DNA from: Chryseobacterium joostei
Lineage (GTDB): Bacteria; Bacteroidota; Bacteroidia; Flavobacteriales; Weeksellaceae
Reading direction: 5' to 3'
Length of the DNA stretch: 64,000 nt
Assembly: GCF_003815775.1 (NCBI RefSeq)
Contig: NZ_CP033926.1
Location: 3,844,001-3,908,000, forward strand
A program made the translations under genes and the position numbers. The first letter of the stretch is position 1, and every line of letters starts with the position of its first letter. This document shows positions 1-9,450 of the stretch, one piece after another. The notes under the pieces are model-generated. The model was not told the origin of the DNA and ran no database searches. It saw only the letters and a program-made list of their open reading frames with translations.

Positions 1-1317
1 GAGTTCCTCGTTCAGTTCTTCGTTCTCCTGTATGGCATCACTAAAACGATAACGGATGGTAGATTTGATCTCGTTGTAATCGGTATAGAAAGTTAGTCCT
101 AATCCTGGGTTAAATTTGTAAGTTATAGAAGCACCGGTATTCCAACGGAAAGCAGGTTTGGGTTTGTATCGTGCGATTTCGAGTTGATGGTTGGGACTGT
201 CTATGCTGTCACTTTTGATAAATACTTTTCCACTGGCAGTAGCAGAGTATCCAGCAGTTGCTTTTAAGGTAAGTTGCCATTTATCCGAAAACTCATGTGA
301 GAAATAAGGACCTATTCCTGCTCCCAGAAAGCCTAGAGACTGTGTTATAATTTCGTGTTCTCCATAGTTATCCCCATCATCAAGGTTTACTTTCATAGGT
401 TTTATAGGGAAGCTGCTGAAGCTAAAGTCACCACCTACACCCCATTTTTTTGAAAAGAAATAAGCACCTTCAAGCCCTCCTTCAAAACCAATTTGCTTCT
501 TGTCGTCAAGCTCTGATTCTTTTAAAAAGTTTGTGGTGCCAAAGGTTGTACCAAGTTTTATTGCCAGGAAAGAAGGGTAATCGTTCCCTTGTATTCTGGA
601 CAGCATACTTAAGTTATCTCCTTTATTTTTATATATTTTATCTATAAAGAAATATCCTAGCTCCGTAGAAATAATACCGATTCCGGCTCCGGCCAGAATA
701 TCAGGGAGCCAATGTCTGTTGTTGAGGTTTCTACCAAGCCCTGTAAGTGTTGCTGATCCGTATCCTGCAATACTATAAGCTGGGTTTACCATACCATACT
801 CTTTGTGTAGGAAGCTGGCGTTGGTGAAGGCCATAGCAGCATGCCCCGATGGGAATGAATTATTTTTAGAGCCGTCTGGGCGTTCGACTTTTGCGGTGTA
901 TTTAATGGAGTTCACAAGGATTCCCATGATCACTAAACTAGCTCCATAGGACAAGGTTGCTCTTCCTAGATTATTTCTTCCCTTTACGCCCCCTAGTTTC
1001 AATCCGTAAACAGCTACAGCTGGGGCATATTGAAGGTAATCGTCATATTTTACCTTAAAGGCAGGTAAGTAGCGGTTACGAACTTCACGGATGTTCTCCT
1101 TTTCTCCCCAAGTTGCTGCGGCAGCTGCAAAAAGTAGTGTAGGCGCAACTGATTTTTTCACCCATTCTTTCTTCAAAAATGGTGTTTTTTCCTGGATTGA
1201 AGTATTTGAATTAAGTAAAGCAATGTCTTCCTTAAGATTTCTAGATTGAACAGTGTCCTGTGCTTTGTAACTATGTAATTGTAATAGTATACCCGATGCT
1301 AGGGCCAATTTTTTCAT
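1..1317 (-). CDS. PAP2-family phosphatase with C-terminal outer-membrane-barrel-like region (partial, C-terminus outside window)
   Basis: The reading frame starts at the ATG at 1317 and runs off the left edge. It begins with a signal peptide (MKKLALASGILLQLHS). The PAP2 phosphatase signature is present in order: K-x6-RP in KYTAKVERP, then SFPSGHAA, then a late R..H...D motif in GLGRNLNNRHWLPD. These are the three catalytic motifs of type 2 phosphatidic acid phosphatases, which remove phosphate from lipid or pyrophosphate substrates at the periplasmic face. After the PAP2 core, the remaining ~200 residues are rich in alternating aromatic and polar residues with Gly, as in a beta-barrel. A PAP2 plus barrel arrangement is seen in Bacteroidota proteins. 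The substrate cannot be told. The transcript is monocistronic as far as visible. Confidence 0.85.
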   Translation of the reverse strand, partial: MKKLALASGILLQLHSYKAQDTVQSRNLKEDIALLNSNTSIQEKTPFLKKEWVKKSVAPTLLFAAAAATWGEKENIREVRNRYLPAFKVKYDDYLQYAPAVAVYGLKLGGVKGRNNLGRATLSYGASLVIMGILVNSIKYTAKVERPDGSKNNSFPSGHAAMAFTNASFLHKEYGMVNPAYSIAGYGSATLTGLGRNLNNRHWLPDILAGAGIGIISTELGYFFIDKIYKNKGDNLSMLSRIQGNDYPSFLAIKLGTTFGTTNFLKESELDDKKQIGFEGGLEGAYFFSKKWGVGGDFSFSSFPIKPMKVNLDDGDNYGEHEIITQSLGFLGAGIGPYFSHEFSDKWQLTLKATAGYSATASGKVFIKSDSIDSPNHQLEIARYKPKPAFRWNTGASITYKFNPGLGLTFYTDYNEIKSTIRYRFSDAIQENEELNEEL

Positions 1318-1352
1318 CCTTGTGGTCCTTAAATTTAAATTGCGTAAAAATA

Positions 1353-1385
1353 TTAAAAAAATCTATCCCAAATGCGGAATAGATT
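1353..1385 (-). terminator. Rho-independent terminator after the M43 protease gene
   Basis: On the minus strand AATCTATTC and GGGATAGATT form a stem with a 7-nt loop, followed by a run of T. It lies 29 nt after the protease stop codon and just before the start of the PAP2 gene. Confidence 0.6.
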
Positions 1386-1413
1386 TTAAATATTATTTAA
1401 ATGGTGTGATTTA

Positions 1414-2430
1414 TTAGTAAACTCTTAATCCTGATCTTGCGCCAGAAGAAGCTGTTACAGATTGCATTTTTGTTTTTTGCCCTGCAGTAAACATATATAA
1501 TGAATTGTCATCTGAGTAATCCATATAATTCATAAACATAACAGATCTTTTTACCCCGTAGCAAGTATTGTAAAGCGGATATGTTGGTTTACCTGTATTA
1601 GCTGTTGTTTGAGTAGGAGTATCTGCAATTAAGTCATCACCACATGTGGTGTCTCCCCAAATATGTCTAAGACCTAAATAATGTCCTACTTCATGTGTTG
1701 CTGTTCTTCCTAAGTTGAAAGGAGCAGATGTTCCGGTTTTACCAAAGAATGGAGCGGCAATAACTACACCGTCTTTCCACGTACCAGCGTCTTCTGGGAA
1801 AGTAGCATAACCTAAGATTTCTCCTTGAGTATCCGGCATGCTGCCTACTACCCAAATATTAAAGTAGTTGGTAGGGTTGGTAGCATCAATTCCTCCTGTA
1901 GAGGCTTTCTTCATGGTGTTGTTCGTTCTGTCAGACTTACTCCATGATGTTTTGGTTGTGGTTTTTCTTATGGTATTTACCAATCTGAACTTCACTTTTA
2001 CATCACCGGCTTTTACAGCCTGAAACTCAGTTGGGATGCTTGAAACATCACTGTTTGTTCCACTATAGTCGGCGTTTAGTATTGCAATTTGCTCTGCAAT
2101 TCTGGCATCTGAAACATTTTGTGCTGCTGTTTTGTAGATTACATTTACTATTACAGGAATTTCAACTGTACCATCTGCAAGTACTTTTCCTAGTGCTAAG
2201 TTATTGGCAAATCTTTCAGCATTAGCATCTATTTCTGCAACTTTTTGTCTCAATGCAGGATCTTTTTCCAAGGCTTCCTGTCTCATGTCCTCTGATGGAC
2301 AATTCCTTTTTAGCGCAGAAGTAGATGAGATTTCCTTATCTGCCGAAGTTTCATTTTGATTAGTTACACTGTCGTTGTTACACGCAGACATAAAGCCCAA
2401 TGCAAGGACTCCAAATAATAATCTTTTCAT
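1414..2430 (-). CDS. Secreted zinc metalloprotease, M43 (cytophagalysin/pappalysin) family, lipoprotein
   Basis: This is a 338-aa metzincin-type protease. The N-terminus is a lipoprotein signal with a lipobox (GFMSAC, Cys17), so it should be anchored in a membrane outside the cytoplasm. The extended zinc motif HEVGHYLGLRH (His246, Glu247, His250, His256) and the downstream Met-turn MNYMDYS (Met303) are both intact, which argues for an active enzyme. Cys pairs around the active site (TTCGDD and YNTCYG) fit the disulfides of M43B proteases. There is no T9SS C-terminal domain, unlike many secreted proteases in this phylum. It probably digests extracellular protein or matures surface proteins. 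It is transcribed alone, with its own terminator. Confidence 0.9.
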   Translation of the reverse strand: MKRLLFGVLALGFMSACNNDSVTNQNETSADKEISSTSALKRNCPSEDMRQEALEKDPALRQKVAEIDANAERFANNLALGKVLADGTVEIPVIVNVIYKTAAQNVSDARIAEQIAILNADYSGTNSDVSSIPTEFQAVKAGDVKVKFRLVNTIRKTTTKTSWSKSDRTNNTMKKASTGGIDATNPTNYFNIWVVGSMPDTQGEILGYATFPEDAGTWKDGVVIAAPFFGKTGTSAPFNLGRTATHEVGHYLGLRHIWGDTTCGDDLIADTPTQTTANTGKPTYPLYNTCYGVKRSVMFMNYMDYSDDNSLYMFTAGQKTKMQSVTASSGARSGLRVY

Positions 2431-2678
2431 ATCTTTTATTTTGGTTTGAGGATGTGAAATTATATTATTTAAAATTGATATGCAAATTATTTTCTAATTT
2501 ATTTGAATTATTCTTATTTAATGAATGGTTTTATTGATTATAAATTGGTTTTAACCGGTTTATATTGAGTTTTAACTAATTTTAATGATTGAATTATTTA
2601 TTTCACATTTAAGTGTATTTTTAAATGTATACAATTAAGTGATTTTGTGTTTTTGTAGAATTTTTTTAATGTAAAATT

Positions 2679-3320
2679 TTAATTGGCAAAGCCGTTTTTA
2701 ATGGCAAAAACTGCCAGTCCTACACGCGTCTTTAAATCAAGCTTATCGCAAAGCTGATCCCTGTAGCTTTCAACAGTTCTGGGGCTGCAGCACATTCTGT
2801 CTGCAATTTCTTTGTAGCTAAGCTCTGTGACGGTATATTTCAGGAATTCTTTTTCGCGGTCAGAAATCTTTACTGTGATTTCTGCTTCCTGATCTTTATT
2901 GAAATTGGAAAATATAATTTTTGAAGCCCATTCCGGGTAAAAGAAACCATCAGTATCCAACCTTGTAAGCGCTGTTTCCAGATCCTTTGGATGAGTGTTT
3001 TTTAAGAGATATCCTTTTGCTCCATTTTTGATCATTTTAATCACACTGTTATCATCTCCCTGCATGCTGAGCGCCATTACCTTAATATTGGGATGGTGCT
3101 TGGCAAGCCACGCGGCTGTTTCAAAACCGTCCATTATTGGCATACTGATATCTAAAAGGATAATATCAGGAATTGGGTTTCCCTCTTCAAATTTTTGAAT
3201 CAGGTCTTTTCCATTTTCACATACATAAATTACTTCGAACTCATTAAAGTTATCAATAATCCCTTCAAGAGCCTTGGCAATAAGGATGTGATCGTCAACA
3301 ATTACAATAGATTTTTTCAT
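2679..3320 (-). CDS. Response regulator, NarL/FixJ (LuxR-type HTH) family
   Basis: This 213-aa two-domain regulator has a receiver domain with acidic pocket DD (residues 9-10), the phospho-acceptor Asp57 in LLDISMP, and Lys in the LLKN motif. A linker of ~25 residues follows, then a C-terminal LuxR-type helix-turn-helix (ELSYKEIADRMCCSPRTVESYRDQLCDKL). Its ATG overlaps the stop of the upstream histidine kinase by 4 nt (ATGA), so the two proteins are translationally coupled and form one signalling pair. Targets are not visible. Cys residues in the HTH (MCCSP) are unusual but not diagnostic. Confidence 0.93.
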   Translation of the reverse strand: MKKSIVIVDDHILIAKALEGIIDNFNEFEVIYVCENGKDLIQKFEEGNPIPDIILLDISMPIMDGFETAAWLAKHHPNIKVMALSMQGDDNSVIKMIKNGAKGYLLKNTHPKDLETALTRLDTDGFFYPEWASKIIFSNFNKDQEAEITVKISDREKEFLKYTVTELSYKEIADRMCCSPRTVESYRDQLCDKLDLKTRVGLAVFAIKNGFAN

Positions 3321-4102
3321 GGTTGTTTTTTTAAGGTGATATTAAGGAGCGTTCCTTTGTGATCCTGGCTTTCAAGTTTAAAATCGGCACCTATAATTTG
3401 TGCCCTGTTTTTCATGTTTGTAAGACCAATTCCATTGGATTTTGTATGGGCGGTATCAAATCCGATTCCGTCATCATGAATGTTGAGCTCCCATAGGATG
3501 TCTTCAGAAGTATTTAAACTGATAAAAATATTCTTGCATTGAGAATGTTTTATACTGTTCTGAATAAATTCCTGTGTGATTCTGAGAAGAACATTTTTAT
3601 GAACGAAGCCTAGATCAAGTTGATTAAAATTATGTTCAAAAGTGATCTTGCACTTTTTTAAGGAATTGGTATTATCAACCTCTTCCTGAATTAAAGTTAC
3701 AATTTCCTTTTGATTGATATTATCATCGGTCAATGTCTTCGAAAGGCTTCGGAGGTCTTGCAGAGATTGGTTGATGATTTGTGATACCTGATCAATTCTT
3801 TCGCTTGCTTCAGGAACTTTATTTTCATAAAGCATCTGTTGAACATATAAACTTACCAAGGTCAGCTTTTGACCAATATTATCATGAAGCTCACGTCCGA
3901 TTTGTTGCATGGTAGCCTGCTGGATCTCCAGTTGGGTAGCCAGAAGTTCTCTTTGATGAATTTCGTTTTTCATTTCAATTTCATTCAGATACTCCTTTTT
4001 ACGTTGTCTGTAGTTTCTTATGTAGATGGCTACAGCAACAACAAACATTAAAAAAAATGTGTTGAAAAGAATGATCGTAATTAAAAGCTCTGTTTTCCCC
4101 AT
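3317..4102 (-). CDS. Sensor histidine kinase, HisKA_3 / NarX-type
   Basis: This is a 261-aa kinase when started at the ATG at 4102 (MGKTELL). A longer form back to 4174 would overlap the upstream gene by 94 nt and adds no domain, so the short start is preferred (22-nt overlap). Residues ~8-28 form one transmembrane helix. A coiled linker follows, then the dimerisation/phosphoacceptor helix RELHDNIGQKL with His73, and a HATPase domain with the G1 box DDGIGFD and the GIGLTNM box. It has no extracellular sensor domain. It is coupled to the response regulator by an ATGA overlap and to the 7-TM protein upstream, which may supply the sensing part. Confidence 0.9.
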   Translation of the reverse strand: MGKTELLITIILFNTFFLMFVVAVAIYIRNYRQRKKEYLNEIEMKNEIHQRELLATQLEIQQATMQQIGRELHDNIGQKLTLVSLYVQQMLYENKVPEASERIDQVSQIINQSLQDLRSLSKTLTDDNINQKEIVTLIQEEVDNTNSLKKCKITFEHNFNQLDLGFVHKNVLLRITQEFIQNSIKHSQCKNIFISLNTSEDILWELNIHDDGIGFDTAHTKSNGIGLTNMKNRAQIIGADFKLESQDHKGTLLNITLKKQP

Positions 4103-4728
4103 ATGAATGAACTTGCAAATAAAAGATACATTACAGCTCCTGAAATCTGGAAATAAGCAAAGTATAAGTCCCAAATATTTCTATATTCCCAAAGAAGCGA
4201 CATAAATGTCATAAATGGAAGGGTTCCAATATAAAAGAGTGTTATTCCCAGATTGATATAGAACATTTTGTTTGTACTGAACTTTAAAATTTCAGACGAA
4301 TTTACCTGCTTATAGTATTCCATAATAACAAGTACCATTAAAAATAGGCATCCAAAAGTATAATTAAAGGAATATACTACTTTGTTATTTGAAAAGAATA
4401 AAGCATTGGGAATGAATGACAAGAGATAGATGGCGGCAAAAATGTAAAATAGAGTTGTTTTTTTTAGTGATTTTTTGGCGTACAACCAATAAAAAAAGAT
4501 AAATTGTAATGGCATAACAAAATAATTGTAAAACTTAACTCTATCTATATGAAGAGGTTTTTCAGCCCATTTTACAGCAGATTCACACAAAAAAATAGCA
4601 ATAAGATATAATGCCAAATACTTCCAATATTGTTTTTTTACGCGGTTAAAATAAATAAGAGAAGTTAAAGCAGCAATTCCTTCCCCAACATACATGAATT
4701 GTAAGAAAAACTTTTGGAACTCAGTCAT
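4081..4728 (-). CDS. Seven-helix integral membrane protein upstream of a two-component pair (unknown function)
   Basis: This 215-aa protein is almost entirely hydrophobic helices, about seven by eye, with short loops and no enzymatic motif that I recognise. Its 3' end overlaps the start of the histidine kinase gene by 22 nt, which points to a shared transcript and coupled translation. Because that kinase has only one membrane helix and no sensor domain, this protein is a reasonable candidate for its membrane-embedded sensing partner. That is inference from context only; it could also be an unrelated membrane protein. Confidence 0.75.
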   Translation of the reverse strand: MTEFQKFFLQFMYVGEGIAALTSLIYFNRVKKQYWKYLALYLIAIFLCESAVKWAEKPLHIDRVKFYNYFVMPLQFIFFYWLYAKKSLKKTTLFYIFAAIYLLSFIPNALFFSNNKVVYSFNYTFGCLFLMVLVIMEYYKQVNSSEILKFSTNKMFYINLGITLFYIGTLPFMTFMSLLWEYRNIWDLYFAYFQISGAVMYLLFASSFIWGKQSF

Positions 4729-4763
4729 TGTTTATTAGTAGTATAAAATATTTTACAGCAAGA

Positions 4764-5288
4764 TTAGTACTTTTGTGTTTTAGGGTTGCCTGGAGGGGTT
4801 AGGGTTCCTTGGTTTTCTCCCATATCTCCGTCATCATCTTTCGGCGCTACGCCGCGTGCGCTTAATGCTAAATTTTGTTGTGTTAATGAATTGAAGTCAT
4901 AATCCAGTTTTTCTCCCTCTTCACTTTCTTTTTTCAGTGTTGGAATCATCACCAATGTATGTCTTTCAGAATATTCCTGAGGAACAGGGTGGTTCTCCAT
5001 AATGTCCCAGTTCTCAACTTTTGGATAGGCAGCATAATAAAATCTGATTCCCAAATCTTCTTCAGTGCACTCAGGATTTATTTTGCTGGCTTCTTTTTCT
5101 ATCAATGCAATGAAGCTTTTCAGTTTAGGAAGGTCAAACCAAATGGAATGTGCATCTTCTATTCCTAAAGCATCATTAATGGCAGTCAGGTGGTTTTGAC
5201 GATAATTGTCAATAAGAGCTTTAATCAGAGTATTTGACATTGCTCCTGATCTTTGTTGATCTTTTTCGTTAGTAGATTCTGTATTCAT
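4764..5288 (-). CDS. Hypothetical protein, 174 aa
   Basis: I do not recognise the family. The protein is soluble, without signal peptide or membrane helix. The middle (residues ~40-110) alternates charged and hydrophobic residues and contains a WFDLPKLKSFIALIEKEA segment and a TEEDLGIRFYYAAYP segment. The C-terminal third is acidic and low in complexity, ending in a Pro/Gly/Asn-rich tail. The gene lies 35 nt upstream of the 7-TM/kinase/regulator genes on the same strand, so it may be the first gene of that operon. The length and codon use look normal for the neighbourhood. Confidence 0.7.
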   Translation of the reverse strand: MNTESTNEKDQQRSGAMSNTLIKALIDNYRQNHLTAINDALGIEDAHSIWFDLPKLKSFIALIEKEASKINPECTEEDLGIRFYYAAYPKVENWDIMENHPVPQEYSERHTLVMIPTLKKESEEGEKLDYDFNSLTQQNLALSARGVAPKDDDGDMGENQGTLTPPGNPKTQKY

Positions 5289-5451
5289 AACTTAGTTTTA
5301 TCATGGAATATCCATATTGCTGCAAATTTCGTAAAAAATCTGAAAGAAAAACGATTATTAAATAGGGAATTATACCGTTATTTTTACCGTGTTTTTACGG
5401 ATTGTGTATGAATAATTTTATATTCAGGAAAACGAAGCTATGATAAGTTCA

Positions 5452-5477
5452 TAAAAAAAACCGGAGAAAATCTCCGG
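5452..5477 (-). terminator. Rho-independent terminator after the small Cys-rich peptide gene
   Basis: Read on the minus strand, CCGGAGA pairs with TCTCCGG across a 3-nt loop and is followed by eight T. It starts 6 nt after the stop codon of the 50-aa peptide gene, which supports that gene being real and monocistronic. Confidence 0.8.
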
Positions 5478-5483
5478 CTTCAT

Positions 5484-5636
5484 TTAGATGCATCCATATT
5501 TTTTAGGATCCCTGCAAACCAATCCTGCTGTACAGCAAAGGCCGGTAGGGCAGTTCCAGTTCTCGTCACACATAATTAAAGCAGAAGCCACCCCGCCATC
5601 AATGTTCTTCAATTCGTTTCTTTTTAACTTTTTCAT
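5484..5636 (-). CDS. Small Cys-rich peptide with double-glycine leader (bacteriocin-like)
   Basis: A 50-aa reading frame starts at ATG 5636. Residues 1-15 (MKKLKRNELKNIDGG) form a leader of the type cut by C39-peptidase ABC exporters: a basic start, then ELxxIxGG. The predicted mature part has six Cys (MCDENWNC, GLCC, LVCRD, YGCI), an even number that suits disulfides. It shares the string C-P-x-G-x-C-C with the peptide at 23469-23630 and the leader style of those at 48571-48735 and 54165-54365. No modification or export genes are adjacent; the only C39 exporter in the window is at 46.3-48.5 kb. A strong terminator follows directly. The function (toxin, signal, other) is unknown. Confidence 0.8.
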   Translation of the reverse strand: MKKLKRNELKNIDGGVASALIMCDENWNCPTGLCCTAGLVCRDPKKYGCI

Positions 5637-5710
5637 ACTGATTTTGTTTTAGTTATTAATTTGTTTGGATAATAAATATAATAATATTTCACGACATTTG
5701 GATAATTGTG

Positions 5711-5747
5711 AAAAAATAAGTGCTGAAGATTTCTCTACAGCACTTAC
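5711..5747 (-). terminator. Rho-independent terminator after clpB
   Basis: On the minus strand AAGTGCTG pairs with CAGCACTT, and an inner AGA/TCT pairs around a GAAA loop. ATTTTTT follows. It is located 41 nt downstream of the clpB stop. Confidence 0.75.
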
Positions 5748-5788
5748 TTACAAAAATTAATGTATATGAAAAAAACTACTTTCTTATT

Positions 5789-8383
5789 TTATTGTTCAGT
5801 TGGTCTGAAAACCAATCCGGTTTCTACAAAGTAATCCAGAGTGATTCTGTCACCGTCATTTACATTTCCTGCAAGGATTTCTTTAGACAGCTTATTTAAT
5901 ACTTCCTGTTGGATTACTCTTTTTAGAGGTCTTGCTCCAAAAGCAGGATCATAGCCTTTGTCCATTAGATAATCTACAGCATCCTGAGTGAAAGTCATGA
6001 TAATGTTACGTTTTGCCAACATATCATTGAATCCTCTCAATTGATACTGAACGATTTTTCCAATTTCTTTTTTTCGTAAAGGTTGGAACAATACCACTTC
6101 ATCAATTCTGTTTAAGAATTCCGGACGTAGGGTTTGTTTTAAAAGATCAAAAACTTCATCCTTCGTTTTATCCACAATGGCATCCTGATTCTCGTCAGTG
6201 ATATTTTCAAAATTCTCCTGAATAAGATGTGAACCTAAATTCGAAGTCATAATAATGATTGAGTTTTTGAAATTCACAACACGACCTTTATTATCCGTTA
6301 AACGACCATCATCCAAAACCTGAAGCAATGTGTTGAAAACATCAGGGTGGGCTTTTTCAATCTCATCTAAAAGCACTACAGAATAAGGTCTTCTTCTTAC
6401 TGCTTCAGTTAATTGTCCCCCTTCATCATATCCCACATATCCCGGAGGAGCACCTACCAATCTTGAAACACTATGGCGTTCCTGATACTCACTCATATCA
6501 ATTCTGGTCATATTGTTCTCATCATCAAATAAGAACTCTGCCAATGCCTTTGCAAGCTCAGTTTTACCAACTCCTGTTGTTCCAAGGAATAGGAATGATC
6601 CGATGGGTTTTTTATCATCACTCAATCCGGCTCTGTTTCTTCTGATAGCATCAGCTACAGCGCCAATAGCTTCATCCTGTCCTACAACTCTGTGGTGAAG
6701 TTCAGATTCCAGATTCAATAATTTGTCTCTTTCTGATTGCAATAGCTTGGTTACAGGAATACCTGTCCATTTTGCAATTACCTCAGAGATATTATCAGAA
6801 GTTACTTCCTCTTTAATAAGCTCGTTCTGATGATTTTGCATTTCAATTTCAAGCTTTTCAAGCTGGTCCTCTTTTTCACGAAGTTTTCCATACTGGATTT
6901 CCGCTACTTTAGCATAATCTCCAGTTCTGGAAGCTCTTTCCGCCTCCAATTTCAGAGATTCGATATCTTTTTTGATCTGGGTAAGATCTTCACTTTTTTG
7001 CTTTTCTTTCAACCATTTTGCATTAATCTCGTTTCTCTCTTCAGAAATCTTCGAAATATCTTCCTTTAAATGGTCAATTTTAGTTTGGTTGCCCTCTCTT
7101 GAAATAGCGGCCAATTCAATTTCCAACTGCATTAATCTTCTGTCCAGAACATCAAGCTCTTCCGGTTTTGAATTGATCTCCATTCTCAATTTAGCCGAAG
7201 CTTCATCAATAAGGTCAATCGCCTTGTCCGGTAAAAATCTGTCCGAAATATATCTTTGAGACATTTCCACGGCAGCAATGATTGCTTCATCCTTGATTCT
7301 TACTTTGTGGTGAGCCTCATATTTATCCTTAATTCCACGGAGAATTGAAATTGCAGATTCAGTATCCGGTTCTTCTACCATTACTTTCTGAAAACGTCTT
7401 TCCAATGCTTTGTCCTTTTCAAAATACTTTTGGTATTCATTTAAGGTTGTTGCGCCAATGGCTCTCAATTCACCTCTTGCTAGGGCTGGTTTCAAAATAT
7501 TGGCAGCATCCATTGCTCCATCGCCTCCTCCGGCACCTACCAGAGTGTGAATCTCATCAATGAAAAGAATAATCTGTCCGTCAGATTTGATGACTTCATT
7601 CACTACAGATTTCAGACGCTCCTCAAACTCACCTTTGTATTTTGCACCAGCGATTAAGGCTCCCATATCCAATGAATATAAAGTTTTATCCATTAGATTC
7701 TCAGGAATATCACCACTGATAATTCTGTGGGCAATTCCTTCAGCAATTGCTGTTTTACCTACACCAGGCTCTCCGATAAGGATAGGGTTATTTTTTGTTC
7801 TTCTGGAAAGAATCTGTAGAACTCTTCGGATTTCTTCATCACGCCCGATTACAGGATCCAGTTTTCCTTCAGCTGCTAGCTCGTTAAAGTTTTTAGCATA
7901 TTTATTTAAGGATTGATAAGTCTCTTCTGAACTTGCAGAGGTTGCCTTACTTCCTTTTCTTAATTCTTTAATCCCCCCTTCCAATAGTTTTTTGGTTACT
8001 CCCATGTCTTTCAACATTTGAGAAACTTCCGAACTGGTTTCAATAAGGGCTAACCATAAGTGCTCAATCGTTACAAATTCATCACCCATTTTTTTGGCGA
8101 TGTTGGGTGCATCCAGCAATACTTTATTTGCCGATTGAGATAGATAAATATTTCCTCCCTGTACTTTAGGAAGCTTTTCTAAATTTTCACGATTTCGCTC
8201 TCTTACTAAGCTGGCATCAGCTTCAGATTTCTTTAGTAGGAAAGGCGATATATTCTCATCTACCTGAAAAATACCTTCAAGTAAATGTTGAGGTTCAATA
8301 CTTTGATTGCCGAATTCCATTGCAACTTGTTGTGCTGCCTGGATGGCTTCTTGTGATTTTACAGTATATTGGTTTAAGTTCAT
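5789..8383 (-). CDS. clpB: ATP-dependent chaperone ClpB
   Basis: This 864-aa Hsp100 disaggregase is the usual length for ClpB. In order it has an N-terminal Clp-N domain (two repeats, residues ~1-145), a first AAA+ module with Walker A GEPGVGKT (204-211), a long coiled-coil middle domain (~400-530), and a second AAA+ module with Walker A GTTGVGKT near residue 605. A C-terminal D2-small domain follows. The middle domain distinguishes it from ClpA and ClpC, and there is no ClpP-binding IGF loop that I can see. It rescues aggregated protein together with DnaK. It stands alone between a small peptide gene and the divergent tetR gene. Confidence 0.97.
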   Translation of the reverse strand: MNLNQYTVKSQEAIQAAQQVAMEFGNQSIEPQHLLEGIFQVDENISPFLLKKSEADASLVRERNRENLEKLPKVQGGNIYLSQSANKVLLDAPNIAKKMGDEFVTIEHLWLALIETSSEVSQMLKDMGVTKKLLEGGIKELRKGSKATSASSEETYQSLNKYAKNFNELAAEGKLDPVIGRDEEIRRVLQILSRRTKNNPILIGEPGVGKTAIAEGIAHRIISGDIPENLMDKTLYSLDMGALIAGAKYKGEFEERLKSVVNEVIKSDGQIILFIDEIHTLVGAGGGDGAMDAANILKPALARGELRAIGATTLNEYQKYFEKDKALERRFQKVMVEEPDTESAISILRGIKDKYEAHHKVRIKDEAIIAAVEMSQRYISDRFLPDKAIDLIDEASAKLRMEINSKPEELDVLDRRLMQLEIELAAISREGNQTKIDHLKEDISKISEERNEINAKWLKEKQKSEDLTQIKKDIESLKLEAERASRTGDYAKVAEIQYGKLREKEDQLEKLEIEMQNHQNELIKEEVTSDNISEVIAKWTGIPVTKLLQSERDKLLNLESELHHRVVGQDEAIGAVADAIRRNRAGLSDDKKPIGSFLFLGTTGVGKTELAKALAEFLFDDENNMTRIDMSEYQERHSVSRLVGAPPGYVGYDEGGQLTEAVRRRPYSVVLLDEIEKAHPDVFNTLLQVLDDGRLTDNKGRVVNFKNSIIIMTSNLGSHLIQENFENITDENQDAIVDKTKDEVFDLLKQTLRPEFLNRIDEVVLFQPLRKKEIGKIVQYQLRGFNDMLAKRNIIMTFTQDAVDYLMDKGYDPAFGARPLKRVIQQEVLNKLSKEILAGNVNDGDRITLDYFVETGLVFRPTEQ

Positions 8384-8735
8384 ATTTTATATATTTTTGG
8401 TAATGATTTGTTCAAAGTTTAGCTTTAAAAAACATCAAGAAACTAAATTTTCAGGCCCAGTTTCTTAATGCCATCAATTATTTAATCATTTATTCGATGA
8501 CTGTATCGCAAAAACTGTTCAATTATTAAATTTACAAAAAAAATGGACAAAATTTCCGAATTCACTATTTTTAACGTAAAATTAACTTGACAAAATTTCC
8601 GATTCTTGAAATTTTCCTTTGAAATTCATGAACAAATAGTCAGATTTGAAAAAACAACCTCGGAACCTACATTTGTAAATGATCAGATTTGTTTAATCAC
8701 TATGTTAAATTTCAACTTTTTATTAACAGAATAAC
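8384..8735. other. clpB-tetR divergent intergenic region with a 14-bp direct repeat
   Basis: There is no gene in this AT-rich stretch. It holds two exact copies of GACAAAATTTCCGA, at 8546-8559 and 8589-8602, 43 nt apart start to start, in the same orientation. They could be binding sites for a regulator of clpB or of the divergent gene. I cannot place a convincing clpB promoter. Confidence 0.6.
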
Positions 8736-8743
8736 TACTTTTG
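8736..8743 (+). promoter_or_regulatory. Promoter -7 element for the TetR gene
   Basis: TACTTTTG fits the Bacteroidota -7 consensus TAnnTTTG exactly and sits 11 nt before the ATG at 8755, implying a nearly leaderless transcript. This also supports the ATG over a TTG start further upstream. No clear -33 TTG was found. Confidence 0.55.
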
Positions 8744-8754
8744 CATTTTTACAG

Positions 8755-9333
8755 ATGGAACTTAAAGAAAAACAAAGGAAAATATTAGACGTAGCAGTAG
8801 AGCTTTTCAAGGAGAAAGGCTATATGGGAAGCTCAGTAAGAGATTTGGCTACGAAGCTTAATATCAAGGCAGCATCATTGTATGCACATATTCGTTCAAA
8901 GGAAGAAATTCTGGAGTGGGTATGTTTTGGTATTGCGCAGGAGTTTTTTGATGAGCTTCAGGAAGTGAAAAATACGGATGTTGTTCCAAGAGAAAAATTA
9001 GATTTATTTTTGGATAAACATTTATCAGTTGTTCTTAAAAATCGTGATGTTACCCATATCTATTCTGTGGAATGGAGGCATCTTGAAGAAAGACTTCCCG
9101 AATTTGTAGAATTAAGAAAAAATTATCAACAAGAAGTTGAGGCATTAATTTCTGAAATTTACAAAGCTGAAAACTGGGAACTAAAGTCACCATCATTTAC
9201 CACGAGATTCATTCTTCATACCCTTAACAACTCCTATTTTTGGTTCAAGAGAAGCAGCGATTCTACCGATAAAATTACGGATGAGATAAGGGAAAAAATA
9301 CTTTTTGGCTTACTCGGAAATCAAAAATCATAG
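8755..9333 (+). CDS. TetR/AcrR-family regulator, probable repressor of the phenylacetate operon (PaaR-like)
   Basis: This 192-aa protein starts at ATG 8755, because the promoter -7 box lies immediately upstream. The N-terminus is a TetR helix-turn-helix: KILDVAVELFKEKGYMGSSVRDLATKLNIKAASLYAHIRSKEEI. The rest is a helical ligand-binding domain. It precedes the paa operon on the same strand, and the palindrome CTAACAAATGTTAG overlapping the predicted paaK start site resembles known PaaR-type operators. By analogy with other PaaR proteins, phenylacetyl-CoA would be the inducer; that is inferred, not visible. Confidence 0.85.
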   Translation: MELKEKQRKILDVAVELFKEKGYMGSSVRDLATKLNIKAASLYAHIRSKEEILEWVCFGIAQEFFDELQEVKNTDVVPREKLDLFLDKHLSVVLKNRDVTHIYSVEWRHLEERLPEFVELRKNYQQEVEALISEIYKAENWELKSPSFTTRFILHTLNNSYFWFKRSSDSTDKITDEIREKILFGLLGNQKS

Positions 9334-9450
9334 TCTTTGACAAAAAGAAATCATTAATACATATTTCATCGTACTTTATACAAAAGTATGGTGGTTTAGC
9401 TTGTGTTTTATTATTTAGAATCATTCAAAATATGACGAAAATCATAAAAA

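Noticed and set aside
450..647. 65-aa plus-strand frame opposite the PAP2 gene
   Set aside because: It is a shadow of the PAP2-barrel coding strand; the opposite frame has all three PAP2 motifs.
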